Source: Prolixibacteraceae bacterium (GTDB lineage: Bacteria > Bacteroidota > Bacteroidia > Bacteroidales > Prolixibacteraceae). From it: a stretch of 64,000 bases of DNA. Below are positions 18,429-27,042 of the stretch, piece by piece. The first letter of the stretch is position 1. Every line of letters begins with the position of its first letter. The position numbers and the translations under genes were made by a program. Below the pieces are notes generated by a model, which had not been told where the DNA came from, ran no database searches, and was given only the letters and a program-made list of their open reading frames with translations. Where the stretch lies: assembly GCA_003506435.1 (NCBI GenBank), contig DOAQ01000019.1, positions 1 to 64,000 on the forward strand, written 5' to 3'.

Positions 18429-18459
18429 CAAAAGTATGAAATATTTTTTAAAAGACAAA
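18429..18459 (-). promoter_or_regulatory. Promoter of the ric operon
   Basis: On the minus strand TTTG (18456-18459), a 19-nt spacer and TACTTTTG (18429-18436) fit the Bacteroidota consensus (-33 TTTG, -7 TAnnTTTG) exactly. The transcription start would be near 18423, about 20 nt before the ric ATG. Confidence 0.75.
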
Positions 18460-18470
18460 AAGGTCTTTTA
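18449..18470. promoter_or_regulatory. Palindromic operator over the ric -33 box
   Basis: TAAAAGAC, six bases, then GTCTTTTA: a perfect 8-bp-arm inverted repeat. It covers the -33 element of the ric promoter and lies just upstream of the -7 box of the divergent Rrf2 gene. Size, symmetry and position suit a dimeric Rrf2-type repressor, most simply the one encoded at 18654. Confidence 0.6.
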
Positions 18471-18491
18471 GTAAATTTTAAAAATATTTTT

Positions 18492-18499
18492 TATTTTTG
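18492..18499 (+). promoter_or_regulatory. Putative -7 box of the Rrf2 gene
   Basis: TATTTTTG matches TAnnTTTG on the plus strand. The -33 position falls at the edge of the palindrome but shows no clear TTG. The implied 5' leader is about 150 nt long, in which I see no further structure. Confidence 0.4.
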
Positions 18500-18653
18500 T
18501 GAAAGTTTTTATCGGGAAAGAAGACAAAAGATCAGGAGATAAAAGAATGGAAGATAAAAAGACGGAACGATTTGGTAATTTTTCAAATATCGGATTTTAT
18601 ACATTCAATATTGCGCTATCGAATATCAACTAAATGACTAATGACATACAATA

Positions 18654-19085
18654 ATGTTTAATAAAGAGACAGAATATGCACTCCGCAGCCTGGTTTACAT
18701 TCAGCATCAGAATTACCAGAATCTGCGTCCGGGAATTGAAGAGATTGCCAAGGAAATTGAAGCGCCCCAGGCTTTTACTGCTAAAATACTTCAACGAATG
18801 GTGCGGTTGGGATTTGTCAATTCTATTAAAGGAAAGGGTGGAGGATTTCATTTCGATGAATCGAAGTCTGAGCTGTCGCTGAAACAATTGATCTTATCGA
18901 TCGAAGGGGGAAAGATTCTTGATGGTTGTGGTTTTGGCATGAAACATTGCGATGCCAACCACCCTTGTCCTCTGCACGATCAATATGGTCCCATTCGCGA
19001 GGCAATTAACAAGCTGGTGAGTGAAGAAACCATTCAAAGTTTGGCACAAAAGACCAATCAGGCATTTAAAGTTTTAAACTTCTGA
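18654..19085 (+). CDS. Rrf2 family regulator, probable NO-responsive Fe-S repressor (NsrR-like)
   Basis: A 143-residue winged-helix transcription factor of the Rrf2/IscR/NsrR family. The helix-turn-helix spans about residues 25-65, with GIEEIAKEIEAPQAFTAKILQRM and the wing KGKGGGFHF. Three cysteines at 92, 99 and 105 lie in GCGFGMKHCDANHPC, almost the spacing of IscR and NsrR, so an Fe-S cluster is expected. It diverges from ric and precedes a membrane Fe-S gene by 4 nt. The neighbours (Ric, hemerythrin, NO reductase) make NO the likely signal. The palindrome at 18449 is its likely target. NsrR versus another Rrf2 type is inferred. Confidence 0.85.
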   Translation: MFNKETEYALRSLVYIQHQNYQNLRPGIEEIAKEIEAPQAFTAKILQRMVRLGFVNSIKGKGGGFHFDESKSELSLKQLILSIEGGKILDGCGFGMKHCDANHPCPLHDQYGPIREAINKLVSEETIQSLAQKTNQAFKVLNF

Positions 19086-19089
19086 TTTT

Positions 19090-20070
19090 ATGTTTTTCAA
19101 TAAAAATCTTCGATTACCGGTTGCTGTTTTTTTATTCACTTTTTCTATTTTGGCCGTGGTTCAATGGAAAATGGTGAAAAACCCGATTCTTATTGCCGAA
19201 CGTTTTTTGAATGGTGCGGGATGGATTCAACTGACACTTATTGCATTATATGGCGCTTTTGTAGCCTGGAAAATGCAGGACCAAAAAAATGTACCTCAAT
19301 GGCGAAGAATTACCTGGACACTGTTTTCTGTGGTGTTTTTTAGTCAGTTGCTGCTTGGGATACTGGGAGCTGAAAGATTTTTGATGACTGGGAAACTGCA
19401 CCTGCCGATTCCCATGCTGATCGTGGCTGGTCCAATTCACCGCGCACAGCTTTCACTTATGACCATTTTATTTATCAGTACGATCATACTTACCGGTCCG
19501 GCATGGTGTAGTCAGTTGTGTTACTTTGGTGCCATGGACAACCTGGTTGCCCGGGGCAAAACCAAGCTGGCCAAATTAAAAAATCAGCGTGCCATCAAAT
19601 CGACCATCCTGATTCTGGTAATTACCGCGGCTTTGGTTTTACGCTGGCTCAATGTTTCGCCGCTTATCACCACAATTATTGCAGTTGTTTTTGGACTGAC
19701 AGGTGTCGGCGTTATGATTTTTTATTCAAGGAAACACAAAAAGATGGCACATTGTACGTTGTATTGCCCGATTGGTACGGTAGTGAACCTGACGAAGCCC
19801 ATCAATCCGTTTCGAATGTATATCGATTCAAATTGCGACCTGTGCATGAAATGTACCAGTTACTGTAAATACGATGCCTTAAATCTTCAGGATATAAAAA
19901 ACAAGAAACCGGGCTTTAATTGCACCTTGTGCGGAGATTGCCTCACTGCGTGCCGTCACAGTTCGATTAAGTACAAATTTTTCAGGCTCAGTCCGCAAAC
20001 CTCGCGGAATTTATATCTGTTTCTGACGATTTCGTTACATGCCGTATTTTTGGCGTTGGCAAAAATTTGA
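19090..20070 (+). CDS. Membrane-bound 4Fe-4S protein (NosR/NapH-like)
   Basis: A 326-residue polytopic protein with about six hydrophobic segments. It has the NosR/NapH/RdxA-type cytoplasmic cysteine pattern: TGPAWCSQLCYFGAMD in a loop, HCTLYCPIGTV near residue 222, then two ferredoxin motifs CDLCMKCTSYCKYDAL and CTLCGDCLTACRHSSI. Proteins of this type pass electrons between quinol and periplasmic reductases. It starts 4 nt after the Rrf2 stop codon and so is cotranscribed with the regulator, which suggests an NO- or N-oxide-linked role. No NosZ or Nap catalytic subunit lies nearby. Exact partner unknown. Confidence 0.82.
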   Translation: MFFNKNLRLPVAVFLFTFSILAVVQWKMVKNPILIAERFLNGAGWIQLTLIALYGAFVAWKMQDQKNVPQWRRITWTLFSVVFFSQLLLGILGAERFLMTGKLHLPIPMLIVAGPIHRAQLSLMTILFISTIILTGPAWCSQLCYFGAMDNLVARGKTKLAKLKNQRAIKSTILILVITAALVLRWLNVSPLITTIIAVVFGLTGVGVMIFYSRKHKKMAHCTLYCPIGTVVNLTKPINPFRMYIDSNCDLCMKCTSYCKYDALNLQDIKNKKPGFNCTLCGDCLTACRHSSIKYKFFRLSPQTSRNLYLFLTISLHAVFLALAKI

Positions 20071-20185
20071 ATTCGGTTAATCACACCATTTGTACCTGCG
20101 CCGATTATCGATATGCTCAGTAAAAAGGGATTTCAGGTTGTTTCAATGCAAAAAGATGAAAAGGTAGTTAGTTGGGTAAAAAAAT

Positions 20186-20225
20186 AAGAAGAGGCAATTA
20201 CAAATCATGCAATTACCTCTTCTTT
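20186..20225. terminator. Bidirectional terminator between the Fe-S gene and tRNA-Lys
   Basis: AAGAAGAGG (20186-20194) pairs with CCTCTTCTT (20216-20224), with an inner AATT/AATT stem. A and T runs flank it on the two sides. It ends about 5 bp from the tRNA 3' end. Confidence 0.75.
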
Positions 20226-20228
20226 AAG

Positions 20229-20301
<73 letters not shown>

Positions 20302-20469
20302 GTTTTTCGGGCACCAAAGGTAATTGTTTATCGGAAACAGGCAAAGTATATACAATTTTTTTTCCTTCTTTTCGGAATAGATAATTGTGATAGCCTGTAT
20401 TTCTGTCAGAAGATTGGATCAAGCCGAATTGAAAGGAGAATATTCGTTAATGAAGCCAATTAAAAATTA

Positions 20470-20477
20470 TAACTTTG
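20470..20477 (+). promoter_or_regulatory. Putative -7 box of the nfeD gene
   Basis: TAACTTTG matches TAnnTTTG and would start transcription about 35 nt before the ATG at 20521. The -33 element is not obvious. Confidence 0.4.
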
Positions 20478-20520
20478 GGATTTAACAGCCTTATATGTAT
20501 CCATTTTTAAAGTTAACGAT

Positions 20521-21954
20521 ATGAAATCAGGAATAGTAGCCATCGCGATTTGTTTTCTATTTTCCATTACCGAATGTTTTTCACAGGATACAATTTCTGT
20601 AGAAGGTGTTTCTTCAGGAGAAATACAAACAGATCAGAAACTTGTTTATAAGTTGAATATCAAAGAAAACATTGCTCCGGCAATTTGGCGGCAAACACAA
20701 CAGGCATTTGAAGCTGCCGACAGCCTGAATGCCGATTTAATGCTGATACACATGAACACGTATGGCGGGACAGTACTGGATGCCGATTCCATCCGTACCA
20801 AAATCCTGAATAGCCCCATTCCGGTTTACGTGTTTATCGACAATAATGCAGCTTCGGCCGGTGCTCTGATTTCGGTGGCTTGCGACCGCATTTATATGCG
20901 CAAAGGCTCGTCGATTGGCGCGGCAACTGTCGTCAATCAAACGGGTGAAAAAATGCCCGACAAGTATCAGTCGTACATGCGATCGATTATGCGGGCTACG
21001 GCTGAATCTCATGGAAAAGATACCATCATCGAACAGCAGGATACTATTTTGCGATGGAAACGCGATCCGCGTATTGCTGAAGCAATGGTGGACGAGGATG
21101 TTTATATAGAAGGAATTATCGATACGGGAAAAATACTCACTTTCACTCCGCTTGAAGCAGTGAAATACGGTTTCTGTGAAGGTATTGTTGAAAATGTGGA
21201 AGAACTGATGGACGAAGCGGGATATGAAAATTATGAAATTGTGGAATACAAACCAACCGGACTTGAGAGACTGATCGGCTTTCTTGTTAATCCGGTTGTT
21301 TCCGGAATTCTAATCATGGCTATTCTGGGAGGAATTTACTTTGAAATGCAAACGCCGGGAATCGGCTTTCCGCTTATAATTGCGGTTTTAGCAGCTATAA
21401 CTTACTTTGCGCCCCTTTATCTTGAAGGCCTTGCTGCCAATTGGGAGATCATCATTTTTGTTGTTGGTCTGATTTTGGTTGCCGTTGAAATATTTGTTTT
21501 TCCCGGCTTTGGCATAGCCGGAATTTCCGGTATTGTTCTGGCCTTTTCCGGTTTGGTTTTAAGTCTGATTGGCAATGTTCATTTTAATTTCGATGGGGTA
21601 GAGCCGCGCCAGGTGATGGTAGCTCTTTCAACGGTTGTAATTGCAACTTTTACAGGTTTTGTCTTGTCGCTTTGGCTAAGCAAACGGCTTTTTACGACAC
21701 AATCCGGAGTTTTAAAAAATCTTTCATTGCAGGATGTCCAGAAACGGGAGGATGGCTATGTCAGCATTGATATCCGCTTAATGGATTTGAAAGGAAAAGA
21801 AGGAATTGCCCATACCGTTTTACGTCCTTCAGGAAAAGTAAAAATTGAAGAAACTGTATACGATGCAGTTTCGGAACTGGGCATGATTGAAAAAGGAGAA
21901 GCTATAAAAGTAGTCAGAGTCGAGACGACACAGGTATATGTGGAAAAGATTTGA
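20521..21954 (+). CDS. NfeD family membrane serine protease
   Basis: A long-form NfeD protein of 477 residues. It has a signal peptide ending near FSQD, then a ClpP-like protease domain (about 40-225) with the Ser112-Lys148 dyad in NNAASAGALIS and MPDKYQSYMR, and TYGGTVLDA as oxyanion region. Four or five membrane helices follow (250-400), and a C-terminal OB-fold NfeD domain ends at 477 (EGIAHTVLRPSGKVKI). Long NfeD proteases cleave membrane proteins such as stomatins and act in membrane quality control. A stomatin gene usually sits next door, but none is present here; the neighbour is convergent ftsY. Confidence 0.88.
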   Translation: MKSGIVAIAICFLFSITECFSQDTISVEGVSSGEIQTDQKLVYKLNIKENIAPAIWRQTQQAFEAADSLNADLMLIHMNTYGGTVLDADSIRTKILNSPIPVYVFIDNNAASAGALISVACDRIYMRKGSSIGAATVVNQTGEKMPDKYQSYMRSIMRATAESHGKDTIIEQQDTILRWKRDPRIAEAMVDEDVYIEGIIDTGKILTFTPLEAVKYGFCEGIVENVEELMDEAGYENYEIVEYKPTGLERLIGFLVNPVVSGILIMAILGGIYFEMQTPGIGFPLIIAVLAAITYFAPLYLEGLAANWEIIIFVVGLILVAVEIFVFPGFGIAGISGIVLAFSGLVLSLIGNVHFNFDGVEPRQVMVALSTVVIATFTGFVLSLWLSKRLFTTQSGVLKNLSLQDVQKREDGYVSIDIRLMDLKGKEGIAHTVLRPSGKVKIEETVYDAVSELGMIEKGEAIKVVRVETTQVYVEKI

Positions 21955-22011
21955 GAGCGAAGTGTCTAAAGCGATTTATTGCGGGCTGAGTTCAGTGCCG
22001 GATTTCATTTT

Positions 22012-22962
22012 TCAGGAAAACAGCGATTCAACAAATTCTTTTCTGCGAAAAATTTGCAAGTCTTCTATTTTTTCGCCGATGCCAATATATTTTACCGGAA
22101 TTTTGAACTGATCAGAAATGCCAATAACGACACCACCTTTGGCTGTGCCATCAAGTTTGGTAAGCGCCAGTGCTGTAACTTCGGTCGCCTTGGTAAATTG
22201 TTTCGCCTGTTCAAAGGCATTTTGTCCGGTTGAGCCGTCAAGTACCAGTAACACTTCGTTTGGTGCGGTTGGAATAACTTTTTGCATCACCGTTTTTATT
22301 TTCGACAACTCGTTCATCAGGTTGATTTTGTTGTGCAACCTTCCGGCAGTATCGATAATCACCACATCGGCTCCCTGTGCTTTGGCAGAAGCAACTGTGT
22401 CGTAAGCCACTGAAGCCGGGTCGGAGCCCATTTTTTGTTTGATGATCGGCACATCAACGCGCTGCGCCCATATTTCCAACTGGTCGATAGCAGCAGCCCT
22501 GAATGTATCAGCCGCACCAATTATAACTTTTTTACCTGCTTGTTTAAACTGATAGGCCAGCTTGCCAATGGTTGTTGTTTTGCCGACGCCGTTTACTCCC
22601 ACAACCATAATTACATACGGGATGCCACTTTCCGGGAGATCGAAATCGGCCACATCAGCCGAGTTATTTTCTTCGAGCAGTTCAGCAATTTCTTCTTTCA
22701 GGATGGTATTTAATTCCGAAGCATTCAGGTATTTGTCGCGCGATGCCCGGTTCTCGATGCGTTCAATGATTTTCAGGGTCGTTTCAACGCCTACATCCGA
22801 AGAAATCAGTACTTCTTCCAGGTTATCCAGTACTTCGTCGTCAACCTTCGATTTACCAATGATTACACGTCCCAGTTTTTTGAAAACACTTTCTTTTGTC
22901 TTTTGCAAACCCTGATCGAGACTGTCTTTTTTCGATTTGGTAAAGCTTCCGAAAATACCCAT
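22012..22962 (-). CDS. ftsY: Signal recognition particle receptor FtsY
   Basis: A 316-residue SRP GTPase, starting at the ATG at 22962 (MGIFGSFTKSKKDSL). An upstream in-frame extension adds 26 residues with no family resemblance. FtsY docks ribosome-SRP complexes at the inner membrane and, with Ffh, hands nascent membrane proteins to SecYEG. The N domain is about 20-100. The G domain carries GVNGVGKTTTIGKLA (P-loop), DTFRAAAIDQL (insertion box), DTAGRLHN (G3), TKLDGTAKGG (G4) and GIGEKIEDL. The acidic A domain is short, as in many Bacteroidota. Identification is firm. Confidence 0.96.
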   Translation of the reverse strand: MGIFGSFTKSKKDSLDQGLQKTKESVFKKLGRVIIGKSKVDDEVLDNLEEVLISSDVGVETTLKIIERIENRASRDKYLNASELNTILKEEIAELLEENNSADVADFDLPESGIPYVIMVVGVNGVGKTTTIGKLAYQFKQAGKKVIIGAADTFRAAAIDQLEIWAQRVDVPIIKQKMGSDPASVAYDTVASAKAQGADVVIIDTAGRLHNKINLMNELSKIKTVMQKVIPTAPNEVLLVLDGSTGQNAFEQAKQFTKATEVTALALTKLDGTAKGGVVIGISDQFKIPVKYIGIGEKIEDLQIFRRKEFVESLFS

Positions 22963-23040
22963 AGCTAAAAATTTTTGAGGCCGGCAAGTTAGTAATTTTT
23001 GACGGAATACAAGATTGTTGAATTGTAAACTTGTATGCAA

Positions 23041-23082
23041 AACGCCCCGGCTTTTTCCATTGACAGGAAGAGCCGGGGCGTT
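23041..23082 (-). terminator. Terminator of the S9 peptidase gene
   Basis: AACGCCCCGGCT (23041-23052) is the inverse of AGCCGGGGCGTT (23071-23082): a 12-bp GC-rich stem with a T run after it on the minus strand. It lies 40 bp beyond the peptidase stop codon and upstream of ftsY. Confidence 0.85.
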
Positions 23083-23122
23083 CTGTTTTTAATCGGTTGC
23101 CCGTTTTTATTGCTTACTTACG

Positions 23123-25216
23123 CTATTGTTCTTTCAGCCATTTATCCAGCCATTGCTTAAACACCCGTTGCCATAAAATACCATTCTGTGGGCTTAAAAC
23201 CCAATGGCTTTCTTCCGGAAAGTATAAGAACTGTGCAGGAATATTGCGCAGTTTTGCGGCATTGAATGCAGCCATTCCCTGTGTATATGGAATACGGAAG
23301 TCTTTTCCGCCGTGGATAACCAGTATCGGGGTATCCCATTTATCAACATACAGGTGCGGAGAAAATGAGAACGAGCGTTGTGCGGCCTCATTTGTTTTAT
23401 CCCAATATGGACCTCCCATATCAAAATTTTCAAACCACATTTCTTCAGTGGTGAGGTATTGTTGTTCGAAATTGAAAATTCCGGAATGTGAAATAAATGC
23501 TTTGAAACGTTTTTCGTGATGTCCAGCCAGATAATTTACCGAGAAACCGCCATAACTGGCGCCCACTGCACCCAAATGGTCTTTATCTATAAACGGTTCT
23601 CGGGCCATGTCATCGATAGCGCTCAGATAATCCTGTATATTCTGGCCTCCGTAGTCGGTACTGATCTGTTCAAGCCATTCCTGTCCGAACCCGGGTAACC
23701 CGCGACGGTTGGGCGCTACCACAATATAGCCGTTGGCTGCCATCATCTGGAAGTTCCAGCGATATGACCAAAACTGGCTCACTGTGCTTTGCGGTCCGCC
23801 CTGGCAATACAAAATGGCAGGGTATTTATTATTCGGATCGAAATGAGGCGGATAAATTACCCAAACCAGCATTTCCTTGTCATCGGTGGTCCTCACCAAG
23901 CGTTTTTCAACTTTTCCGCGGGTAAGCTGATCTAAAATTCCTTCGTTTATTTTTGTAATAGGTTTATCGCTCCCTGTTGCCGGATCAACCAAATACAAAT
24001 CAGCCGGTTGTGACATGGATGTTTTTTGGGCAACCAGACCATTCGGCGTTTCTTCTACCGATCCGTAATTGTGAACGCCATCCGTAATACGGACTATTCT
24101 TCCATCGATCAAAGTCAGTTTGTATATTTCGTCGGTAGCATGAATATCGCTGATAAAATACAGCGATCTGCTGTCGGCTCCCCAACTCAGTCCATGTGAA
24201 CTCTGGTCAAAACCTACCGAGTAATCTTTTTTCTCACCGGTTTCCATATCCGCCACAAACAAGCGTGCTTTATCAGCTTCGTAACCATCGCGCAACATGC
24301 TTTCCCAAGCCAGGTATTTTCCATCAGGTGAAAAAACAGGAGCTTTATCGTAACCCATCATTCCATCAGTGAAATTTCTCGTTTCACCACTTCTGATATC
24401 GTATATATAAATATCACTATTGGTTGAAAGCGAGTACGCTTTGCCATGAAGCTTTTTACACGAATAAACAATCCGTTTGCTTTCAGGGCTCCAGTTGATT
24501 TGCTCCATTCCGTCGAAAGGTTTGTCGGGACTATCGAATTTTTCACCTTCCATAATATCTTTACCCTCGTTCACACTACCATTCGAGTAGTCTGCAACAA
24601 AAATATGACTGTATGTATAATTGTGCCAGTTGTCCCAGTGGCGGTACATCAGATCGTTTTCCAGACGGGCATTTGCTTCGGGCAGATCGGGAAACAAATC
24701 ATGAATATCTTCGTCAAGTTTCACATCTTTTGTATACAGAATGTGCTTCATATCGGGTGAATATTTGAACCCGTTGATGCCGCCTTCAATTTTCGACACC
24801 TGAACAGCTTCAGTTCCGTCGGGATTCATTTCCCACAGTTGCATGTTGCCTGATACCGGCGACAGATAGCCAATCTTTTTCCCGTCGGGACGCCAGGCTG
24901 CTGACGATTCTTTTACTTCTGTATCGGTAATACGTCTCGGTTTTCCACCTTTTGCCAGAACAGTGTACAAATCGCGGTACGATTTATTTTCGTCAACTTT
25001 AAAATAGGTTACCGAATACAATACGGTATTCCCGTCGGGCGATACAGCGGCTTCGCCCAGCCGTCCGAACGACCAGAGTACTTCCGGAGTCATAATATCT
25101 GAATCCAGTTTCGGCGTTTCAGGTACATAGTTTTTTACCATCTCTGTTTGAACTTCTTTTTTTGAACACGAAATTAATACCACAAGCACGGGAAGCAAGA
25201 AAAAAATCCGTCTCAT
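23123..25216 (-). CDS. S9 family peptidase (prolyl oligopeptidase/acylaminoacyl type), lipoprotein
   Basis: A 697-residue exported lipoprotein (lipobox LVVLISC at Cys17). The first two thirds are a beta-propeller with TolB/WD40-like blades (AVSPDGNTVLYSV, AAWRPDGKKIGYLS, FSPDGKYLAWES). The last 250 residues are the alpha/beta-hydrolase: YCQGGPQS (oxyanion region), GAVGASYGGFSVNYL with Ser554, HGGKDFRIPYTQ (Asp) and PEESHWVLSP (His). This is the domain order of dipeptidyl- and acylaminoacyl-peptidases, which trim short peptides in the periplasm. It is monocistronic with a strong terminator. Confidence 0.93.
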   Translation of the reverse strand: MRRIFFLLPVLVVLISCSKKEVQTEMVKNYVPETPKLDSDIMTPEVLWSFGRLGEAAVSPDGNTVLYSVTYFKVDENKSYRDLYTVLAKGGKPRRITDTEVKESSAAWRPDGKKIGYLSPVSGNMQLWEMNPDGTEAVQVSKIEGGINGFKYSPDMKHILYTKDVKLDEDIHDLFPDLPEANARLENDLMYRHWDNWHNYTYSHIFVADYSNGSVNEGKDIMEGEKFDSPDKPFDGMEQINWSPESKRIVYSCKKLHGKAYSLSTNSDIYIYDIRSGETRNFTDGMMGYDKAPVFSPDGKYLAWESMLRDGYEADKARLFVADMETGEKKDYSVGFDQSSHGLSWGADSRSLYFISDIHATDEIYKLTLIDGRIVRITDGVHNYGSVEETPNGLVAQKTSMSQPADLYLVDPATGSDKPITKINEGILDQLTRGKVEKRLVRTTDDKEMLVWVIYPPHFDPNNKYPAILYCQGGPQSTVSQFWSYRWNFQMMAANGYIVVAPNRRGLPGFGQEWLEQISTDYGGQNIQDYLSAIDDMAREPFIDKDHLGAVGASYGGFSVNYLAGHHEKRFKAFISHSGIFNFEQQYLTTEEMWFENFDMGGPYWDKTNEAAQRSFSFSPHLYVDKWDTPILVIHGGKDFRIPYTQGMAAFNAAKLRNIPAQFLYFPEESHWVLSPQNGILWQRVFKQWLDKWLKEQ

Positions 25217-25311
25217 CTGATTACTGTTTAATATTGTTATGATTTCAAATCATTAAAAAATTGAAGGAAGCAAAATACGGATTGTTCTTCAATAAAAAAA
25301 CGACAAAAAAA

Positions 25312-25339
25312 CACCTGCCCCAAAAAAATGGGACAGGTG
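25312..25339 (-). terminator. Terminator of the NigD-like gene
   Basis: CACCTGccCCA pairs with TGGgaCAGGTG; on the minus strand the stem is followed by TTTTTTT. About 25 bp after the stop codon. Confidence 0.8.
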
Positions 25340-25363
25340 CCTGAGAATGGGATCGATTATTTA

Positions 25364-26068
25364 TTAATTGTTTCCATATTCAAATACTCCCGTGTCTTTG
25401 TAGGTGCCATCGTTGAAATCGACGCCGGTCACTTTAAAACTTGTTGAGCTTTTGCCTTCTATTTTTAAAGCATTTAGTTTGAAGGTAACAAAAGCCGTCA
25501 TAGGCATGTAAGGAGCGTCATTCCGGTTGTTGTGCCGCAGTTCAAGTTCAATAGGTTCGTCTGCGGCAGTTGGTGTACCCGGTTGTTTTACAAGGTTGAT
25601 GTAATGCACCTGACTATTCCCGTAATATCTCAACTCGAAAGTCAGCAAACTATCAACCAGCCATGCATCCACCACGTGGATAGGGTCGTTGCCAATGCTG
25701 TCTTCTGTTTCAGGCGTAATTTCAAAAATTCCTTTGTATAGAATTTCTTTCAGTTGATTGATACGCACATAATATTCTTTGTTGTTGCCCGAAACATTTT
25801 TGTCTCCCAGCACAGTGAAATTTACAAGTAAACGCTGGTCTTCTTCAATATCGAACCAGGGTATCTGGTTGGCAACCGGGTATAAAACTGATCCGTCGTC
25901 CATACGGATAATGAATGAGTCCCCATTTTCACTGACATTGTCAGTTAAGCCAAAGCCAATCCATGCGTCCGACAAAGAGTACCCGTCATCATCAAAATCA
26001 CACGAACCAAGAAAAAGTGTCGTGAATGTAATCAGTAAAAAAATCTTAATTGTTTTCATCTTTTCCAC
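25364..26068 (-). CDS. NigD-like lipoprotein
   Basis: A 234-residue lipoprotein (lipobox FLGSC, then an acidic DFDDDGYSL). It resembles the NigD/NigD-like family of Bacteroidota surface proteins: SDAWIGFGLT, the IRMDDGSVLYPVANQIPWFDIEEDQRLLVNF block (OB-like N-domain), then a C-terminal beta-sandwich with VVDAWLVDSLLTFELRYYG and IELELRHN. NigD was named from a bacteriocin-linked operon in Bacteroides, but the family's function is unknown. The start may be the ATG at 26059 (MKTIKIF). It stands alone with its own terminator. Confidence 0.75.
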   Translation of the reverse strand: MEKMKTIKIFLLITFTTLFLGSCDFDDDGYSLSDAWIGFGLTDNVSENGDSFIIRMDDGSVLYPVANQIPWFDIEEDQRLLVNFTVLGDKNVSGNNKEYYVRINQLKEILYKGIFEITPETEDSIGNDPIHVVDAWLVDSLLTFELRYYGNSQVHYINLVKQPGTPTAADEPIELELRHNNRNDAPYMPMTAFVTFKLNALKIEGKSSTSFKVTGVDFNDGTYKDTGVFEYGNN

Positions 26069-26280
26069 TATTTAAAATCCAATTACAAGACAGCAGCAAC
26101 AAAAAAATGGTTGCGTACAGGAAAAATTTTTTTTCCATTCTTAACTCTGGCAGAAACACTGACAAAAATTCTTTGCTGACAGATATTCAAGATTGGCATA
26201 ATCGTTGTTATTAAAATATATAGATTTTTGCATATATTTGAAAGATATTTTTAGAAATTAATCATTAAAGTATAGATAAC

Positions 26281-26796
26281 ATGAAAAAATTAATGTTTGT
26301 TTTGGCCGTATTCGCAATTACTTCTTCTGCATGCGGAAATAAAAATACGACGGAAAGCTCTGCCAATGAAACCGGAGACAAAATCGTCAGCGCGGTTTCT
26401 GATGAGAATCCCCAAAGCGGAACTGTACATCTCACAAAAGAAGTATTTCTGGCAAAAGTTTGGGATTACAACAGTTCACCTCAGGAATGGAAATACAAAG
26501 GCGATAAACCAGCTATTGTTGATTTTTACGCCGACTGGTGTGCTCCGTGCCGCATGGCTTCCCCTATTTTGGAGGAGATTTCAAAAGAATATGCAGGCAA
26601 AGTGAATGTTTATAAAATTGATACTCAAAAAGAACAGGAACTTGCCAGAGTATTTGGAATCCAGAGTATTCCTGCATTTTTGTATATCCCGGTAAACGGA
26701 AAACCTGTAATGATGGCAGGAACAGGACGCTCAAAGGAAGAAACCAAAAACATGTTTATTGAAAACATCAACAAATATTTATTAACTGCAAATTAA
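26281..26796 (+). CDS. Thioredoxin-domain lipoprotein
   Basis: A 171-residue periplasm-facing lipoprotein (lipobox ITSSAC, Cys18) with a Ser/Thr/Glu-rich linker (20-50) and a thioredoxin fold from about residue 52. The active site is DWCAPCRM (Cys87, Cys90), a CAPC variant of the usual CGPC. The cis-proline loop is QSIPAFLY. CAPC and the lipid anchor suggest a reductant or disulfide exchanger in the periplasm, as in cytochrome maturation or oxidative-stress repair. The partner is not visible here. Divergent from the NigD-like gene, with a terminator after it. Confidence 0.88.
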   Translation: MKKLMFVLAVFAITSSACGNKNTTESSANETGDKIVSAVSDENPQSGTVHLTKEVFLAKVWDYNSSPQEWKYKGDKPAIVDFYADWCAPCRMASPILEEISKEYAGKVNVYKIDTQKEQELARVFGIQSIPAFLYIPVNGKPVMMAGTGRSKEETKNMFIENINKYLLTAN

Positions 26797-26829
26797 TTTT
26801 AAAGCAATAATTGCCTGAAGACATTTAGT

Positions 26830-26860
26830 AAAAGCTGCTCACTCAGGGGCAGCTTTTTTG
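26830..26860 (+). terminator. Terminator of the thioredoxin gene
   Basis: AAAAGCTGC (26830-26838) pairs with GCAGCTTTT (26849-26857), then a T run. Confidence 0.8.
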
Positions 26861-26963
26861 TTTTTTCGAAAACTGAATCATTCCAATTTGGTTACCGGTA
26901 ACAATCCATCAATCTGGTAATTTAGCAATTCAGCAATCCTGTAATCCCCGCGTAATTTATTAA

Positions 26964-26993
26964 TTGAATTAGTTCATCTTTATTTTATCTTTG
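26964..26993 (+). promoter_or_regulatory. speA promoter
   Basis: TTG (26964-26966), a 19-nt spacer and TATCTTTG (26986-26993) match the Bacteroidota -33/-7 consensus. Transcription would start near 27000, giving a leader of about 43 nt. Confidence 0.7.
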
Positions 26994-27042
26994 CGGGTGA
27001 TAATGGACTAAAAATGTTTTTTATTATTACTGTTTACCTTAA

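Noticed and set aside
20071..20187. Short frame PAPIIDMLSKKGFQVVSMQ... after the Fe-S gene
   Set aside because: Protein-like composition but only about 38 codons, no clear start upstream of Met at 20113, and no family match. It may be a gene remnant, not supported enough to list.
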